Numbered from the stretch's first letter, positions 36,961-49,450 are shown. The stretch is DNA of 64,000 nucleotides from Avena insularis (GCA_023614405.1 CM042686.1:350370329-350434328), one strand, 5' to 3'. A program made the numbers and translations. Notes: generated from the sequence alone by a model not told the origin.

Positions 36961-37995
36961 GTGTCATATCAAGTCTTACAGCGCGCAATCATCTTTTCAG
37001 CAAAGGATATATTTCGAGATGGTTTGGGTGGCTTTGAATCGGCCTAAGTGCCCAATCAATTTGATGTACTCAAAACCTTGTAATCATGCCATATTAACTG
37101 TTGGCGATAGACACACGGTGGCCTTGAATTTCCCAGCCGCAGACAGCTCGGGTAAGCACCAGCTTAAACTGATCACTCGAAGTTGTATGCTTCTGTACGA
37201 TGAAATTAGTACATGTCGCAATTAGCGCCAACATGTGGCATTGTCATCATGCAAAAAGGCTCAGAATTCGCACATTTAGTTCACAGTTTCAAACACAATA
37301 ATACAACTAGTTTGTAAACTACCACATACAGTACAATGTTAGCACATTAGAGCTTGACTTGTTCATGTCACATCAGAGCTTGACTAGTTCATTTCACATA
37401 CAGAAGAATGAGCAAGGTACCTACTGTATTGAACAAGTAATTTCACGGTAGCACCAAAAGTATGACATGCATCAGACAATATGGGGGTCTGCGTAAACAA
37501 TTTTTCTTTTTTGGAAGGGTGTGCATTAACTCTCTTTTTAGAATATCGGCATAAACATTTGCGGCTATCATCCTAGGGTGTCTCGGCCTGCTTTGGCGTA
37601 CCGAGCCAAGATCAATTACGGCCCAGTTAAGGCCTGTTTCGTGGACCTATAAGAAGCAGTGACCTACTTTTTCCTATTCGCTAAGAGGAAAGAAGGAATA
37701 TTCCTCTCAAAACACAAAATTGCATGAGGTGCGATGGTTCAAAAAAATGCACGAGTCACGTATATACTACAAGCCAGTAACAGTACTGAAAACTATAGTA
37801 CAGAAATTAGGCTACAAAATAAGCACAACTACATGGATTATACCATGGAAGGCAATACTAAATACAAAAGCACGATAGGGCTCATATAAACTGATTAAAG
37901 CTGGCCACTAAAACCAGTGTACTAACAGTAAACTATTGAACCACGATGCAAAAAAAGATGACATAACGATACACCAGAAAGATCCATAGCTCAGT
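36961..37995. other. Low-copy DNA, no gene recognised
   Basis: There are short frames only, none resembling a known domain, and no RNA gene or transposon end. The stretch lies downstream, in gene orientation, of the first F-box pseudogene. Confidence 0.6.
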
Positions 37996-39980
37996 CTAGG
38001 GACGGCACAACGAGCATACCAAACCTAAACTAGGCCTAAACCAAATTACCGCCTTTTGCATAGAGTTCCAACCATCTTTGGGAAGGCTGATAACTATCAT
38101 AGGCTCACCTTCAGTTGGCTGCAGGTTGCAGTGTTTAATCTGAGGGAATTGTATTCCATGAAATCTGTTGTATGTTGTGTACACACAGTTTTTCCTCATG
38201 AATGGGAACAATGTGCCATCAGCAGCCTTGTATCCATTTTTCTTCACCATCTTGTCAATGATTGGATAATTAAGACCAAGAAACAAAGAGTTGTCCCCCA
38301 GGCTGTTAACCTGCCTCCAAACGATGACCCCTAGAGATCCAGCAGAGCTAGGACCCTCTTAAAAAATGTAGACACGAGAGGCAGGATATAGGTGTAGGTT
38401 AGTCCTATTTTGAGCATGATGAATGATTTCACCCTCTTCGTCATGGGTAACGCCCATGCCATACGTTGTAATTATGATCATCAAGCATTCACCATCAGCC
38501 GATCGGGCGAGGAACCACATGCCTGGCCGATCATTCAGAATAGGTGCTGGGATTACAAACGGAAGCTCCTTGTTTCCTGCAACATCCGAATTCGAGAGAA
38601 AAAGTGCATTATTGGCATACATATTCTAACACCAGCATTCTTCATTGTTCATGCTAAAAGTGTGAATAGGCAAATCCTGACAATAATATTACTCGATAAA
38701 TTAACAACATTAGGAATTGCATTTCTTACTCTGCTATTCTGAACATTTGGATTTCTTACTTATCTTAGTTTGCTAGTTGTTGTAAGTTTCAAAAGAGGAA
38801 GCGCCACTTTTTTATATAGAGGCATGTCCACTTGAATCCTATAGGATTAGATGCCTGCAGTATTTTGGATCAAGTGGTGTTTGATTACACAGGAAGACCA
38901 AAGGAATTGTACAAAGAGGTTGGAGTGGATGGAAATTTTCCTCCAAAATAGAGTGCAAAGGAATCCTTTGAAGGAATTCCTAAGGATTATACTCTTTCGA
39001 ATCAAACATCATTTTCTAGATTTTTTTTCTAAGGATCCAAATCCTACACAATTCCTCTGAATCCCAAGGCAAAATCCAAAAAGGAAAGATTTGTGTCCTA
39101 CAAGAATCCTGTGTGATTCCTACAATCCAAGGAGGGCCTGAAAGTACAAACAGATAAAGAAACCCGTCTTCACTGTGTTGTGCTCACAATTGAGATGCTG
39201 GTTAATAATACCTTTCATATTTTGACAATGAACGAACTTAGTAGTACATGGACGCCGTCATACACTATATTTTTGGAAGGCATATTACTGGTACTAATTC
39301 ATTACTGGCAATGGTTCATTCATTTTTTAGGACATAAAGCGTGTGCTCATTCAGTCATACGAAAGGTAAAATATAAACAAGGTAGTTAAAGAACAACTTC
39401 ACTGAATCACTCACAATGTATCATCATGGAACTAGAATTACCTTCCGATGTGGGATCCCAGCAGTAGGTGCAACCTTGACTTGTGACCGCAAAAATGAGG
39501 CCACCGTGTTCAATGGCATCATAGTACCGTCGTCTTCCAAGACTTGAATGCTCAAGACATCTCCAAACTTGGCTACCGTCTTCCAGGTAGGCACCAAACC
39601 CCGCGCTGGTCCACCGTGGCGAGCCTGTCGCCGTTCATGCCAACCCAGAATTTTTCGTGCATGAAGGGCAAGACGGCGGTACACCAAGGATGGTCGAGGG
39701 GAACCATGTCGTACACCGTGTCGTGTAGACGATGTACCCTCGTATCGTCATAGTGCTCGTCGAACCAATAAGAAGGCTGAGGCATCAGTAGGCAGGGTTC
39801 ATTCAAATGGTGAACAATCCATTTTGTACCTTCGTTGTTGGCGATATGATCATACAGCAGCTTTCAGCATGCGGCTAGCCTGACGGTGCTAGAAATGTCC
39901 AGACACTGAACGATGAGGTCGACATCGTCCCCGCTGAGTTGATCCCACTTGCATCGCCCGCTGTGCTTCGAATCGGCCAT
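37996..39980 (-). pseudogene. F-box/DUF295-type gene, broken (pseudogene 1)
   Basis: Reading minus from an ATG at 39980, an F-box-like start (KWDQLSGDDVDLIVQCLD then STVRLAAC) is interrupted by an in-frame TGA at codon 39. The frame then continues through LNEPCLLMPQPSYWFDE and KFWVGMNGDRLATVDQRGVW, typical of grass F-box proteins with a DUF295 region, until a frame change near 39600. A probable exon end is HRK before GTAATTC at about 39438. A second exon starts after TTGCAG near 38600 (NKELPFVIPAPILNDRPGMW). It has another in-frame TAA at about 38356, then DNSLFLGLNYPI and RKNCVYTTYN to a stop at 37996. An intact protein would act as a substrate adaptor of an SCF ubiquitin ligase. With two stops and a frameshift it is very probably non-functional. 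Confidence 0.8.
38790..39140. mobile_element. MITE-like insertion in the probable intron of F-box pseudogene 1
   Basis: This short AT-rich block is full of self-complementary words built from GGAATCC/GGATTCC (GAATCCTATAGGATT, AAGGAATTCCTAAGGATT, GATTCCTACAATCC). It ends in GGAGGGCCTGAAAG, as in small non-autonomous DNA elements of grasses. I could not define precise terminal inverted repeats or a target duplication, so boundaries and superfamily are uncertain. Confidence 0.45.
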
Positions 39981-41398
39981 CACAGCTGGATGGATTTAGG
40001 CAGATCCAAGTGCGGCTGGGTTTTTCTGTAGGAGGAGGGGAGCGTTAGAAGAGAGCGCGTGGGGGAGATCATGGGAGGAGTGGGGACTGGGGAAGAAGAT
40101 GTAGAGGCAAAGAAAAAAAACGAGGGAGGAGATTTTACTTGCTTGCTCTGTCTAGTCAACAGCAGCATCGTGGACACCGCCGCCTAGACTTCACTGTATG
40201 TTAAACTAGCACGCCACGCAACTAGTAATTTTACAATACTCCTACTCACTACGTATCAGAGGTGTAGTATTGTCTAGTCACATCAGTTTGACCAGAGGGT
40301 TTTCTTTTTACAGCTTTCATTTCAACATAGTGTACTAGTATTTTCAACGGAAAATAGGAGGACGAACTACTACTAGTAGTAGTAGCCGTGACATGGACAC
40401 ATGTACTTTCATCTTGTTCCCCTACATGCAGAACTCGTAGCACAGAACCGAAAATATATACACCAAATATAATGCACAATACGGGTGTGTCCGTGGTATT
40501 TTGGCATGTTGCATGTGTTCATATATGTTCTTGTACATGGTACATGGAATTACACGTGTATAGCATACAACCGCACAGTAAAATGAGAGACGTGCAAGGA
40601 CACCAGATTTCGCTCAAGTCAGGCAACATGCATGACTTTGCGTGGGTCTGATTCACTGACATGTGGGCCCTGTTAAGGTCGGCTCCACCTGCCAGTGAGA
40701 ATCTACATGCACCATACGCTTGGAGCCACTCGGTACGTCCACGACGGAAATTACAATTTGCAACTAGCTGCACCAGCACAAGCTGTTGCATGTGGCACTT
40801 CCAAGTTTTCAGAAAATGAGAAATAAATCATGAACATAGATCATATTTATATAGTTCATCTATAAATTTGTATCCCAAAAATATTACTAGTACATGGCCT
40901 GGCCACCACAAAATAAACAAATGATAGTGTTTGCTTAGGTTTTTTCTTTTTCATTGACATGGGTCACATAAGATCTTATTGTGGGACCGAATATTGTAGA
41001 TGCACAAGATACGACATAGCCAATGTTCTGGATTTATTTCACATTTTTTGAGAACTCGAAAGTGCAACAAATAATAAAGGGGTGCGGGCGCAACGAATTG
41101 AAGAATATTCAACCCGCACTGACTAAAACCATGGCTTCCATAGAAAAGGAGTTTGATCAAATCGCAGACCTTGCACTACATTCAAGAAAAATTAGTGTTA
41201 GGGTACAGCAAGTTAACGGCTGAGGCCATACGATACAAATAAGCGAAGGAAATAATTCAAGATACACAAATCCCTATTCCATATGATCTCCCTTGAACCG
41301 TTAATTATGCCGGTTCTAATCCTTCATGTTGGCCAAGATTGGGATGAACCACAACGGAGTCTGCCGCCAATTCTAGCTAATTTTTTTTGAGGGAAATT
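39981..41398. other. Intergenic DNA between two F-box pseudogenes, no gene seen
   Basis: It contains the presumed upstream region of pseudogene 1, a small (CTA)n/(TAG)n palindrome near 40367-40386, and AT-rich low-copy sequence. Frames at 40388-40791 and 41023-41223 are short and show no recognisable domain. Confidence 0.6.
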
Positions 41399-42762
41399 CT
41401 AGCCAATGTTGGTTGAGAAACCAACAACAGCATCTTGAGCATTCATACTGATGCGGCATATTTTAGGACAAATATTAAATCCACCGAGACTAACTGCATG
41501 CGGCGAGGTGTATACACAGTTTCTCCTTGTTAGATCTCCAGGGCCAAGTCCTGCCGCGCCAACTAGAATGGTAATTGGATAGTTCAATCCAAGGAAGATA
41601 GAAAATGCTCCAAGGTCTAAAACCCTACGCCATTGCCTCGGTGGAACTAACCTACTAGTGTCCATCGAGAACACATGGGAGCAAAACCCAGTAGAATAGA
41701 TGTGAATATTGTGGCCGTGATGATAGCCAACATTTTCGGCCACAGGATAACTAGTGTCATACCGCCTAGCACTAACATCCACAGTATTGATCAGAATAAG
41801 GCTACCACCATCAGGAGATCTTGCTAACCACCACAGATCAGGACCGTACTCATGATTACCATCTAATTCAGCTGGCCCTGGAAGATGCACATGACCTTTC
41901 AAGGAAGGCACATTCAGAGGTCAGCTGAGCAAAATTTGAATGATGAAGCTTGAAAATTTAAGGCTGGAAATTTTACCCCATGCTCGAGGATCCCAAGCGT
42001 AAACATTGCCAATCTGAGTTACAACATAGATAACTCCATTGTGGATAATTGCATCGCGGTAGCTGAACATGCTGAATTGGTTCTCAAGAACCATCCACAT
42101 ACCATGAGAACCATCAAGGAAAGCAATTACCGTGTCGAAGATGGCCAGGACAGAGAAATCCTTATAGTTCTCAGTAGCTGTGGGAACTCGACAAATGGCT
42201 ATCTTCAGTAGATTAGTAGGCTGACCAGCCGTGATAAACTTAAGTACCTCGGGTGTGGCCTCAAAATCGAAGATCGCTGGTAGAGGAATCCGTCAACGAG
42301 TGAACACATTCACAAGCTCCCAGTTCCAGACAAGGCCAATAGTGGCGATCCAATCTCCATGGGCGCCTGCCCACTTCTTACCCTCACAATCTGGCATCAC
42401 AGCATCGGAGGAGGACCTGTCCAGCGGCATTAGCTCGCACAAGGTCCACCCGAACTTCTTCTTTGGCTTCTTCTTGCCCCTGCTGCAATAGTAGTTGCCC
42501 CTATAGAACTGCTTCATGCGATTGTCGCGGTAGAAGACATTGTACTCACGTGGTACCTCAGTTGAGTGAGAGTGAAGAACACAGGGGAGACCAAACGGAT
42601 GAGATTTCGACAGGGATGCACTATGTGTTGCTGAGTAAAGATAACATTTGCAGCAAGCGGCAAGGCTCGCGGCGGTGATGACGTCGCATCTAGCAGAGAT
42701 TTCTTCAAGGGGGCACTGGAAAACACCCTAGAAGTGTCACTGTCATCGATCAATTGGGCCAT
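41399..42762 (-). pseudogene. F-box/DUF295-type gene, broken (pseudogene 2)
   Basis: On the minus strand an ATG at 42762 begins MAQLIDDSDTS. The F-box proper (PLEEISARCDVITAASLAAC) lies in a different frame, so there is an early frameshift. The frame then runs through YNVFYRDNRMKQFYRGNYY and GDWIATIGLVWNWELVNVFT. It meets a TGA near 42293 where related genes have a sense codon before RIPLP, and continues via FEATPEVLKFITAGQPTN and HNGVIYVVTQIGNVYAWDP. A likely intron starts at GGGTAAAATT (about 41975). The last part (GPAELDGNHEYGPDLWWLAR, RRVLDLGAFSIFLGLNYPI, RRNCVYTSPH) ends at 41399. It is a paralogue of pseudogene 1, 1.4 kb away, which fits the clustered, fast-decaying F-box families of grasses. 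Confidence 0.8.
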
Positions 42763-43304
42763 CCCGAGGAAGGGCTCGAGCAGGTGGGGGCGATGGCTTT
42801 TGGTTTTGATTGGGGGTTTTGGAGGAGAGAGTGAGAGGCAGCTGGCAGGGCGAGACGAAAAACAGTCTATCAAAATGGGCGTCGGATCTGATCCTAAAGC
42901 GGCATGGCGGCGTTGGCACGTGCCTGTATTGGTGTGCGAGTGGTAATGGACGTCGCCGGGACGCTGGAGGAGAAGTGAGGATGTAGATCGAGGCAAAGAG
43001 AAATACGAAATGAAATCAAACCAAGCATGCCTTCTCTTTCTCTGCTAAATCTACAGTGCCTATCGAATTGGGCTACGGAGATGCTCCGAAAGCGGCATGG
43101 CGGCGTTGGGGTGTGCTAAATGTGGGCGAGTGGGGAGCAGCGAGAAGATGTAGAGGAAGAGGACGGAGAGCAAAGGAAAATAGAATAAATCGATTGAAAT
43201 CGTACTGCCTATCGAGCGTGGTTTTTCTCTCTTCTCTGTGTTCTTGGTGCTTATCGATTAAATAGGTGAGGCCTAGCCTAGCACGGGATGGAGCTGTACT
43301 GTCC
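42763..43304. other. Upstream flank of F-box pseudogene 2, with a local duplication
   Basis: AAAGCGGCATGGCGGCGTTG occurs at about 42896 and again at about 43089, together with similar neighbouring AGATGTAG/GAGGA words, so about 190 bp was duplicated and diverged. No gene is seen. The last five bases, TGTCC (43300-43304), are the left target-site duplication of the retrotransposon that follows. Confidence 0.6.
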
Positions 43305-44806
43305 TGATGACCCACAAGTATAGGGGGTGTATCGCAGTATTTTCGATAAGTAAGAGTTTCAAACCCAACGAGGAGCAGAAGGTGCTAGCTAGTGGCTTGG
43401 AGCAGGAATTCTCTGTAAATACTGAGCAAACGGATTTTTAGGGTTTTTTGATAATGCAAGTAAATAATGTACGAGTAAATAAAAGACAATAACAATAAAT
43501 GCAGCAAGTGGCCCAATCCTTTATTCAGAAAAGGATAAGCCGGTTGTATTACTTAAGTTGACCAAACGTTCTCGAGGACACACGGGAATATAATCAAGTG
43601 CTTTCGGTTCATATAGTTGACTAATCTTCTTTAGTTTGCTAAGTGTTGTGCGGGTGAACTTGTGCTAATGTATCGACCTTCCTAGGACTAATACATAATT
43701 GTGATTATACCCCTTGCAATTCCGCAAGTGCAAGCAAGTAATTAAGGTAGAAACCTAACCACAGCTTTAAACTCTAAGACCCTGACGTCTCTTGTGCAAT
43801 GGTTTCCTAATGGGGGTTCAGGTTTCTGTCACTCCGGCAACCCCTGCGATTAGTAGCCAAATACGCAATGCATTCCCCTAGGCCCATATAGGTGAAGTGT
43901 CATGTAGTCGATGTTCACATGACACCACTAGAAGAAGTACACCACAACTTAAATATCAAACTATTGAATCTTTCTCAACACAATTCCATTACTAACAACA
44001 TGACTTCTCCCATGTCCTCAAGAACTAGACGAACTACTCACAAGACATCATGTGGATCATGATCAGAGATGGAATAATGATGTGTAACAATCTGAACATA
44101 AACAATAATTCAATGGTTCACTCAATAGCATCAACTAGAAAGAGTAATCAACACCGGGAAAGTTTCCCCTAAGAACTATGCAAGATTCAACCCAATTGTT
44201 ACAGCGGTATGGAGATGGTGATGAGGGTTCTGGTGGTGATGGTGGTGATGATGATCCCGATGAAGTCCAGCTTGATGGTTGTGTTGATGGCGACGATCTC
44301 CCCTCTCCGGGAAGGAATTCCCCCGACAGAATTCTATCTGCTGGAGAGATCTTTCTCTCTCAGTGTTTTCCGCCCCGCAGAGGCGGTGGAATATTTCTGT
44401 GGTTGCTCCCCAAGTCTTAGGATTTCGGGAGGTTAATATACGCCAGAGGGGAGAGCCAGGGGTGGACCAGGGCGGCCACACCACCTGGTGGCACAGCCTA
44501 GGCTGGTCTGCGCCAGGGGGTGGTGTGGCCCCCCTGTGGCCCATCTTAGCCACCCCTTCTAGCTTCCTTCGTCTTCTAGAAAAATAGGATTTTCCATGTA
44601 TTTTTCCGGATTTTCTGATCTTCGCGAATTTTGCCTCCAAACAACACCTTTTCCATCAGAATCCTGACTGCAGCGGTCCAAGCTCCAAAAGTCATCAACC
44701 ATGCAAAAACAGATGAAATAACATAGATATCATCTCTTAATATGAAATATATCAATGAATAACCGTAAATTATGATATAGAATAGTGATGCAAAATGGAC
44801 GTATCA
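43305..44806 (-). repeat. 3' LTR of the gag-only retrotransposon (1,502 bp)
   Basis: On the element's own strand it starts TGATACGTCCATTTTGC and ends GGGTCATCA. It contains a GC-rich hairpin block (44475-44538) that is mostly deleted in the other LTR, and a GAT/GGT trinucleotide tract near 44210-44270 that gives an apparent poly-His frame. Comparing it with the 5' LTR would date the insertion. Confidence 0.93.
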
Positions 44807-44821
44807 ACTCCCCCCAAGCTT
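44807..44821 (-). other. Polypurine tract of the gag-only retrotransposon
   Basis: On the minus strand AAGCTTGGGGGGAGT directly abuts the 3' LTR start (TGATACG). This is the expected plus-strand priming site and fixes the element's orientation. Confidence 0.85.
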
Positions 44822-47800
44822 AGACTTCCCTTGTCCTCAAGTGAAAACTGAACTCAATAAACATGACCTTAGGTTGATGGAGTGAAGAGTCGATAAAAGA
44901 ATACGGACAAAAAGCATCACATTCATCAAAACATAAATCATAATAGAAGACAACTCACTATTATGTAACTTAACTTGAAATAAGTAAAGGAAACACAATA
45001 AAGATACATAAAGTAAATCATAATTGGTAATGGCGAACTTAGCTCTTGGTCAAAGAATAGTTGGTAATTTGCTGGAGTTCGCAAATAACTGATTTTCAAT
45101 GATAGCTTTCAAAGTAGTAAACACCAAGATAAGAGCAATGTGCAAAACAAGGAACATAAGAAACATGATTGAATAAATCATCATATGAATGAATGAAACA
45201 ACTCAAAATACTTGCTGAGATAGAAAGGAATAGGTTTACTGACTCAACTAAAAAGTAAAAGAATGGCCCTTCGCAGAGGGAAGCAGGGATTTCAAGTTTC
45301 ATAAAGAGCTTCCAAAAATTATGGTACTTATTAGCTTTCAGCTCTCATTACCCCTATCATAGGCATATTTAGGTGATTAAGGTTAAAGAGACACAACTAA
45401 GAGGATATGCTTGACAAGTTATAAGTTGAAATCTCATGCCCCTTACTTACGAGTACCGAACCTCATGCTTCTCAACTCCAGTCACAAGTAAGCTCTTGTC
45501 ATTGTAAATACGTATGTATCATAGAGAACCGCCAACAGGGTACCCCTTGCACATGATACAGGAGCTATCCCATAATCAAAATGACAAGGCAAGCAAACAA
45601 TGAGCATCTCAGCGATCCTTTTATTTGCTATTGGCATAGGTTTTTATTGAAGATGCTTCATAGAGTGCTCATTATGGTTATGCTACAAGTTTCCACCATG
45701 TTTAGGCATGGCTTAGGCTAGCGGCCCAGGTGTTTCTCTAACACACATATAAACTCCATGATCTTACAAGTTCCCCTTTTATTTCACATCGTCGGGATCC
45801 ATAGGCAAAAGAATCATGATATCAACGAGGTACAAAGAACCGGTGCAATGTTGAAAGCGTTCCCCATGATGCATGGTTCTGCTAACTCCAATTTATAAAG
45901 CGCAAGCATATACGCAACAGAGATGGACACAATGGTTAAAGTTTATTAAGTGCAAGAAAATAAGGTGTGCCATCAAGTTCGTGAGAGCTTTAATCAGTGA
46001 TTTTCTCATAACAAGTTTTATTTGGAAGGTAGATAAAAACAAGAATTTACTTGGAATAGCAATAATGAATAGGTAGGTATGGTGGACACAAATGGCATAG
46101 GTTTTGGTTTAAGGATTGGATGCACGAGAAGCATTCCCTCTTAGTACAGGTTTTTGGCTAGCAAGGCTGGGTAGTAAGCATAAGAGTTGAAGGAAACAAA
46201 CACGCATAAAAGTGATAAAAACAAACATGCAATCTTCCTCGGAAGCACAAAAGGTCTTAACTAGAGAATACTAAACTTATGAACAAATCAAGAAAGAAAG
46301 ATGATGAAATTATATTTCTCTAAGAGTACTTTTATCTTTTTATTCAACCCCCAAAAATAGTGTTGCTACTGATCGAGCCAGGTTTGCCAAAACCAACTAA
46401 ATTAACTCAATGATCCCAAAGTGATACCAATACTAACAACAAGATCAATCATATAACCACGAATTGAAAACTAATATAATATATGCAAAAGAGTAAATGA
46501 TAGAACTTCTCATTAATATTCCATAACGGCTACTCACACCAAGGGATATATATCTAATGAGAGAGGGGATACTTCCATAATGCAAACCATCCTACATGAT
46601 AACTTCTGTATTCATGATATGACTCTACTAAAAAGGTAAAAAGATAGAAGATAGTGATGTGAGACCGCGGCACTCCCTCAAGCTTGGAACAAACCAAGGG
46701 GATGCCAAAACCTGATGACGAATTACTCTTCGTGCCTAGTTGCGATCCTTTGTTCTTCCACCCATCCTACGAAGGTCTTCTGCTCAAGATTGTGATGGAG
46801 CTCGCGAACGCGTCGTTGCTCGAAATCCTCTGAAGATGAACCCCTGAACGACATCTGAACAACACAGGCCAAAACAAAAACATGACGAGAACACGATATA
46901 CGAACCTCAGAAGATCCGGGGGATTATATATTACGAAGTTTCACAACAAAAGGAAGGTACTAGGAGAAAACGGGTCGGAGACGGAGTCCGAGGTGGCCGC
47001 ACCACCTGGTGGCGCGGCCAGGGGTGGGCCCACGCCACAGGGTGGTGTGAGCCACCCTGGCTCCATTTCCGTCCCTCTTTCGCTTCGTAGCTTTCCTTGT
47101 TGGCTAAAAACTGCAAAAATATAGCTGGACAGATCTTTCACGGAACTTTTCTTACCAGAACTGTTACCTATTTGAAAACGGACTCTGTGGGTCTCTGAAT
47201 TTGGTATTTAGTAGATTCTTCCAGAGTCACCACTTCAATAATATCAATATCTTCATATTCATACACTTATTGCTTGAGTCATGAAACCTTTCACTTCCTT
47301 ATTACACCATTATCTCCACTAACCTGGAAATTTCTTTCACACAGAACTTCACACAGTTCTCATTAGCAACATTAGTATAAGTGAAGTGATAAAACCTTTT
47401 GAGTCCAATTTCAACCGAAAACCATCAAAACATCAGCTACTGTAGCAACTCCTTCCGAAAACCCAAAAATAATTCAAAAAGGAAATCGATTAAAGAAGCA
47501 AATGCAAGAATGGCAAAATCTGTCAAAACAGACCAGCAGGTAAAGATTATTTTTTTCGAAAATCTTCTGTTTCTCAAATCAAAAAGTGCAAAACTAATGA
47601 AAGTTACATAACAACCTGGGGCAGAAGCACAAAACATTACAGATCAATCCGATATACAGAACTCTCTCACAAATTTTTACGGTGAAGCACAAAAATCTGT
47701 TTCGGGACGGCAACTTCCCCAAATCTTACTTCTCTCTCATTACAGGTTGATCTTGACACAAAAACCAAACAAAAGGATATGGAGAGGTCATTACCAAAGT

Positions 47801-47917
47801 AATAACTTCCAAGACTCAAAGAAACAAAAACAAACTGAAAGCAAAAATAAATTGGGTTGTCTCCCAAAAAGCTCTTTTTTATAGACATTAAGATGGGCAT
47901 GATAATTTCAATGATGC
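44822..47917 (-). other. Internal non-coding region of the gag-only retrotransposon
   Basis: There is no sustained frame and no pol motifs. At 46991-47060 lies a GC-rich inverted-repeat block (GCACCACCTGGTGGCGCGG) very like one inside the LTRs. At about 46674-46690 the minus strand reads CCAAGCTTGAGGGAGTGC, resembling a second, internal polypurine tract. The region may combine pieces of related elements. Confidence 0.7.
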
Positions 47918-48709
47918 TCACATAAGAATATGAATTGAAGTAAAAGAGAGCATCAAGAAGCAAAAATACACATGTTTAAGTATAACCCACTTCCTATGCA
48001 AGGGAATTTCATAAACAAACAAGTTGTTGAAACCAGAGGCTACTAGCATAGGACGGCAAAAGAAGTGCAACATCAAAACTTTCAGCATAAAACGAGGAAA
48101 CTTGATATTATTGAGATGCATAAGAACAATCTTCCCTCTCTCATAATAACTTTCAGTATCATGCATAAATTTAATGATATAGCTATCACAAGCACCATTG
48201 TAGCAATGATCACTTATCCTAACAGAAAACACAGGAACACTAGCTCTCATAATATTACTTTGTGAGACAATATTAGGGATATCCTTACAAAGGATAGTGT
48301 GTCCATCTTCCACATATTTAGTGACAAAGTCTTTCACATTTGCTATTATAGGTTCATCATCCATTTTTTTATCAGGTTCAACAGCTTTATTTGTACTTTC
48401 ATTAACCATACTAGCTATCATGGAATGTTCTTTTATCTTAACTAGGAAAGGCATTTTCTCAATGTAAGGTTCATATAAAGCACGATTAGCAGTATAAACT
48501 TCAGTATTTCTCGCAGGAGCACTCTTAGCAATATCTTTATAAGGTTCATGATACTTATTCCACTTCTTTTTAGGCACTTCAATGTAGGAAGAAAAAGCCT
48601 TAAAATAAGTTGCAATAGCTTGAGAGTATAGACCATAAGCATATTTAATATTTTGAAAATCATCAGTTCCCATAAAAGATTCAATGCATTCATAATCATA
48701 ATTTATACC
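47918..48709 (-). pseudogene. C-terminal gag / decayed protease remnant
   Basis: It is in the same frame as the upstream gag but separated by a single TAA (48710-48712). It reads through GINYDYECIESFMGTDDFQN, VPKKKWNKYHEPYKD and VEDGHTILCKDIPNIVS to VPVFSVRISDHCYNGACDSY. The last stretch resembles the start of a retroelement aspartic protease. At the expected active site the residues are D-S-Y instead of the D-S/T/I-G type, and most of the protease core is missing before FFCRPMLVASG. It is therefore almost certainly not an active protease. The frame ends at 47918 with no pol continuation. An ATG at 48673 could restart translation. Confidence 0.7.
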
Positions 48710-49363
48710 TTACTTTCTTCCTTTGTCATTCTCCCATGCTTCAGCATTATCTTGAATACAGTCCAGAAGATACCATTTAGCTTCTTCTTCCATGCGAGTG
48801 AATGATCCAGCACAAGAAGCATCCAATAAATCCTTATCATGAAGAGAAAGCCTTGCATAAAAGTTATTGATAATAATATTGTTGGGGAGCTCATAAATGG
48901 GACATTCGAGCATTAGTAACTTCAATCTCCCCCAAGCTTGAGCTGTACTCTCTCCATCAAGAGGCCAAAAGTTGTATATTTGATTCCGATCTTTATGAAT
49001 CTCACTAGGAGGATAAAACTTTGAATAAAAGAGAGGTATTATTTCCTCCCATTCAAGAGCTCGACCATTCTTTAGCAGCTTATACCAGTCCTCAACTCTT
49101 CCTTTTAGTGATAATGAGAATAACTTCTTCTTGACCTGATCTGAAGTAATACATGCACACTTGAACAACCCGCATAATTCGTGTATAAAGAGCAAATGAT
49201 CACCGGGATGAAAAGTTCCATCTCCAACATAATAGTTATCCATAACATGATCAATAATTCTTGTAGGTATTTTAAAAGTGTCATTCTCACCAGGTGGTGG
49301 TTCGTCTACTACCTTAGCAGTGGTAGTAGCATTACGAAATAAGAAACTCAGCGAATTATCCAT
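48710..49363 (-). CDS. gag: Retrotransposon gag-like protein, N-terminal part (217 aa)
   Basis: The chosen start is the ATG at 49363 (MDNSLSFLFRNATTT), 88 bp inside the primer site. An open frame extends upstream to 49489 but crosses the primer site and enters the LTR, so it is less likely. Gag-type capsid features are clear: GDHLLFIHELCGLFKC, KKLFSLSLKGRVEDWYKLL, PLFYSKFYPPSEIHKDRNQI and NNFYARLSLHDKDLLDASC, matching the helical capsid region of plant Gypsy gag (retrotrans_gag). No zinc knuckle is present. The protein would package element RNA in cytoplasmic particles. The frame stops at TAA and continues in the same frame afterwards, so the original gag was longer. Confidence 0.8.
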   Translation of the reverse strand: MDNSLSFLFRNATTTAKVVDEPPPGENDTFKIPTRIIDHVMDNYYVGDGTFHPGDHLLFIHELCGLFKCACITSDQVKKKLFSLSLKGRVEDWYKLLKNGRALEWEEIIPLFYSKFYPPSEIHKDRNQIYNFWPLDGESTAQAWGRLKLLMLECPIYELPNNIIINNFYARLSLHDKDLLDASCAGSFTRMEEEAKWYLLDCIQDNAEAWENDKGRK

Positions 49364-49450
49364 AATGGAAATAAAGCAAAATAACAGAAGTAAACAATAA
49401 TCACAGTAGAAGTTTCCTTTACCAGTTACACTCTCCAATAGCGCTTCACT

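Noticed and set aside
44176..44640. A 154-residue minus frame with a histidine-rich tail, and its homologue at 59851-60168
   Set aside because: Both lie inside the LTRs. The histidine run comes from a GAT/GGT trinucleotide tract and the frame differs between the two LTR copies.
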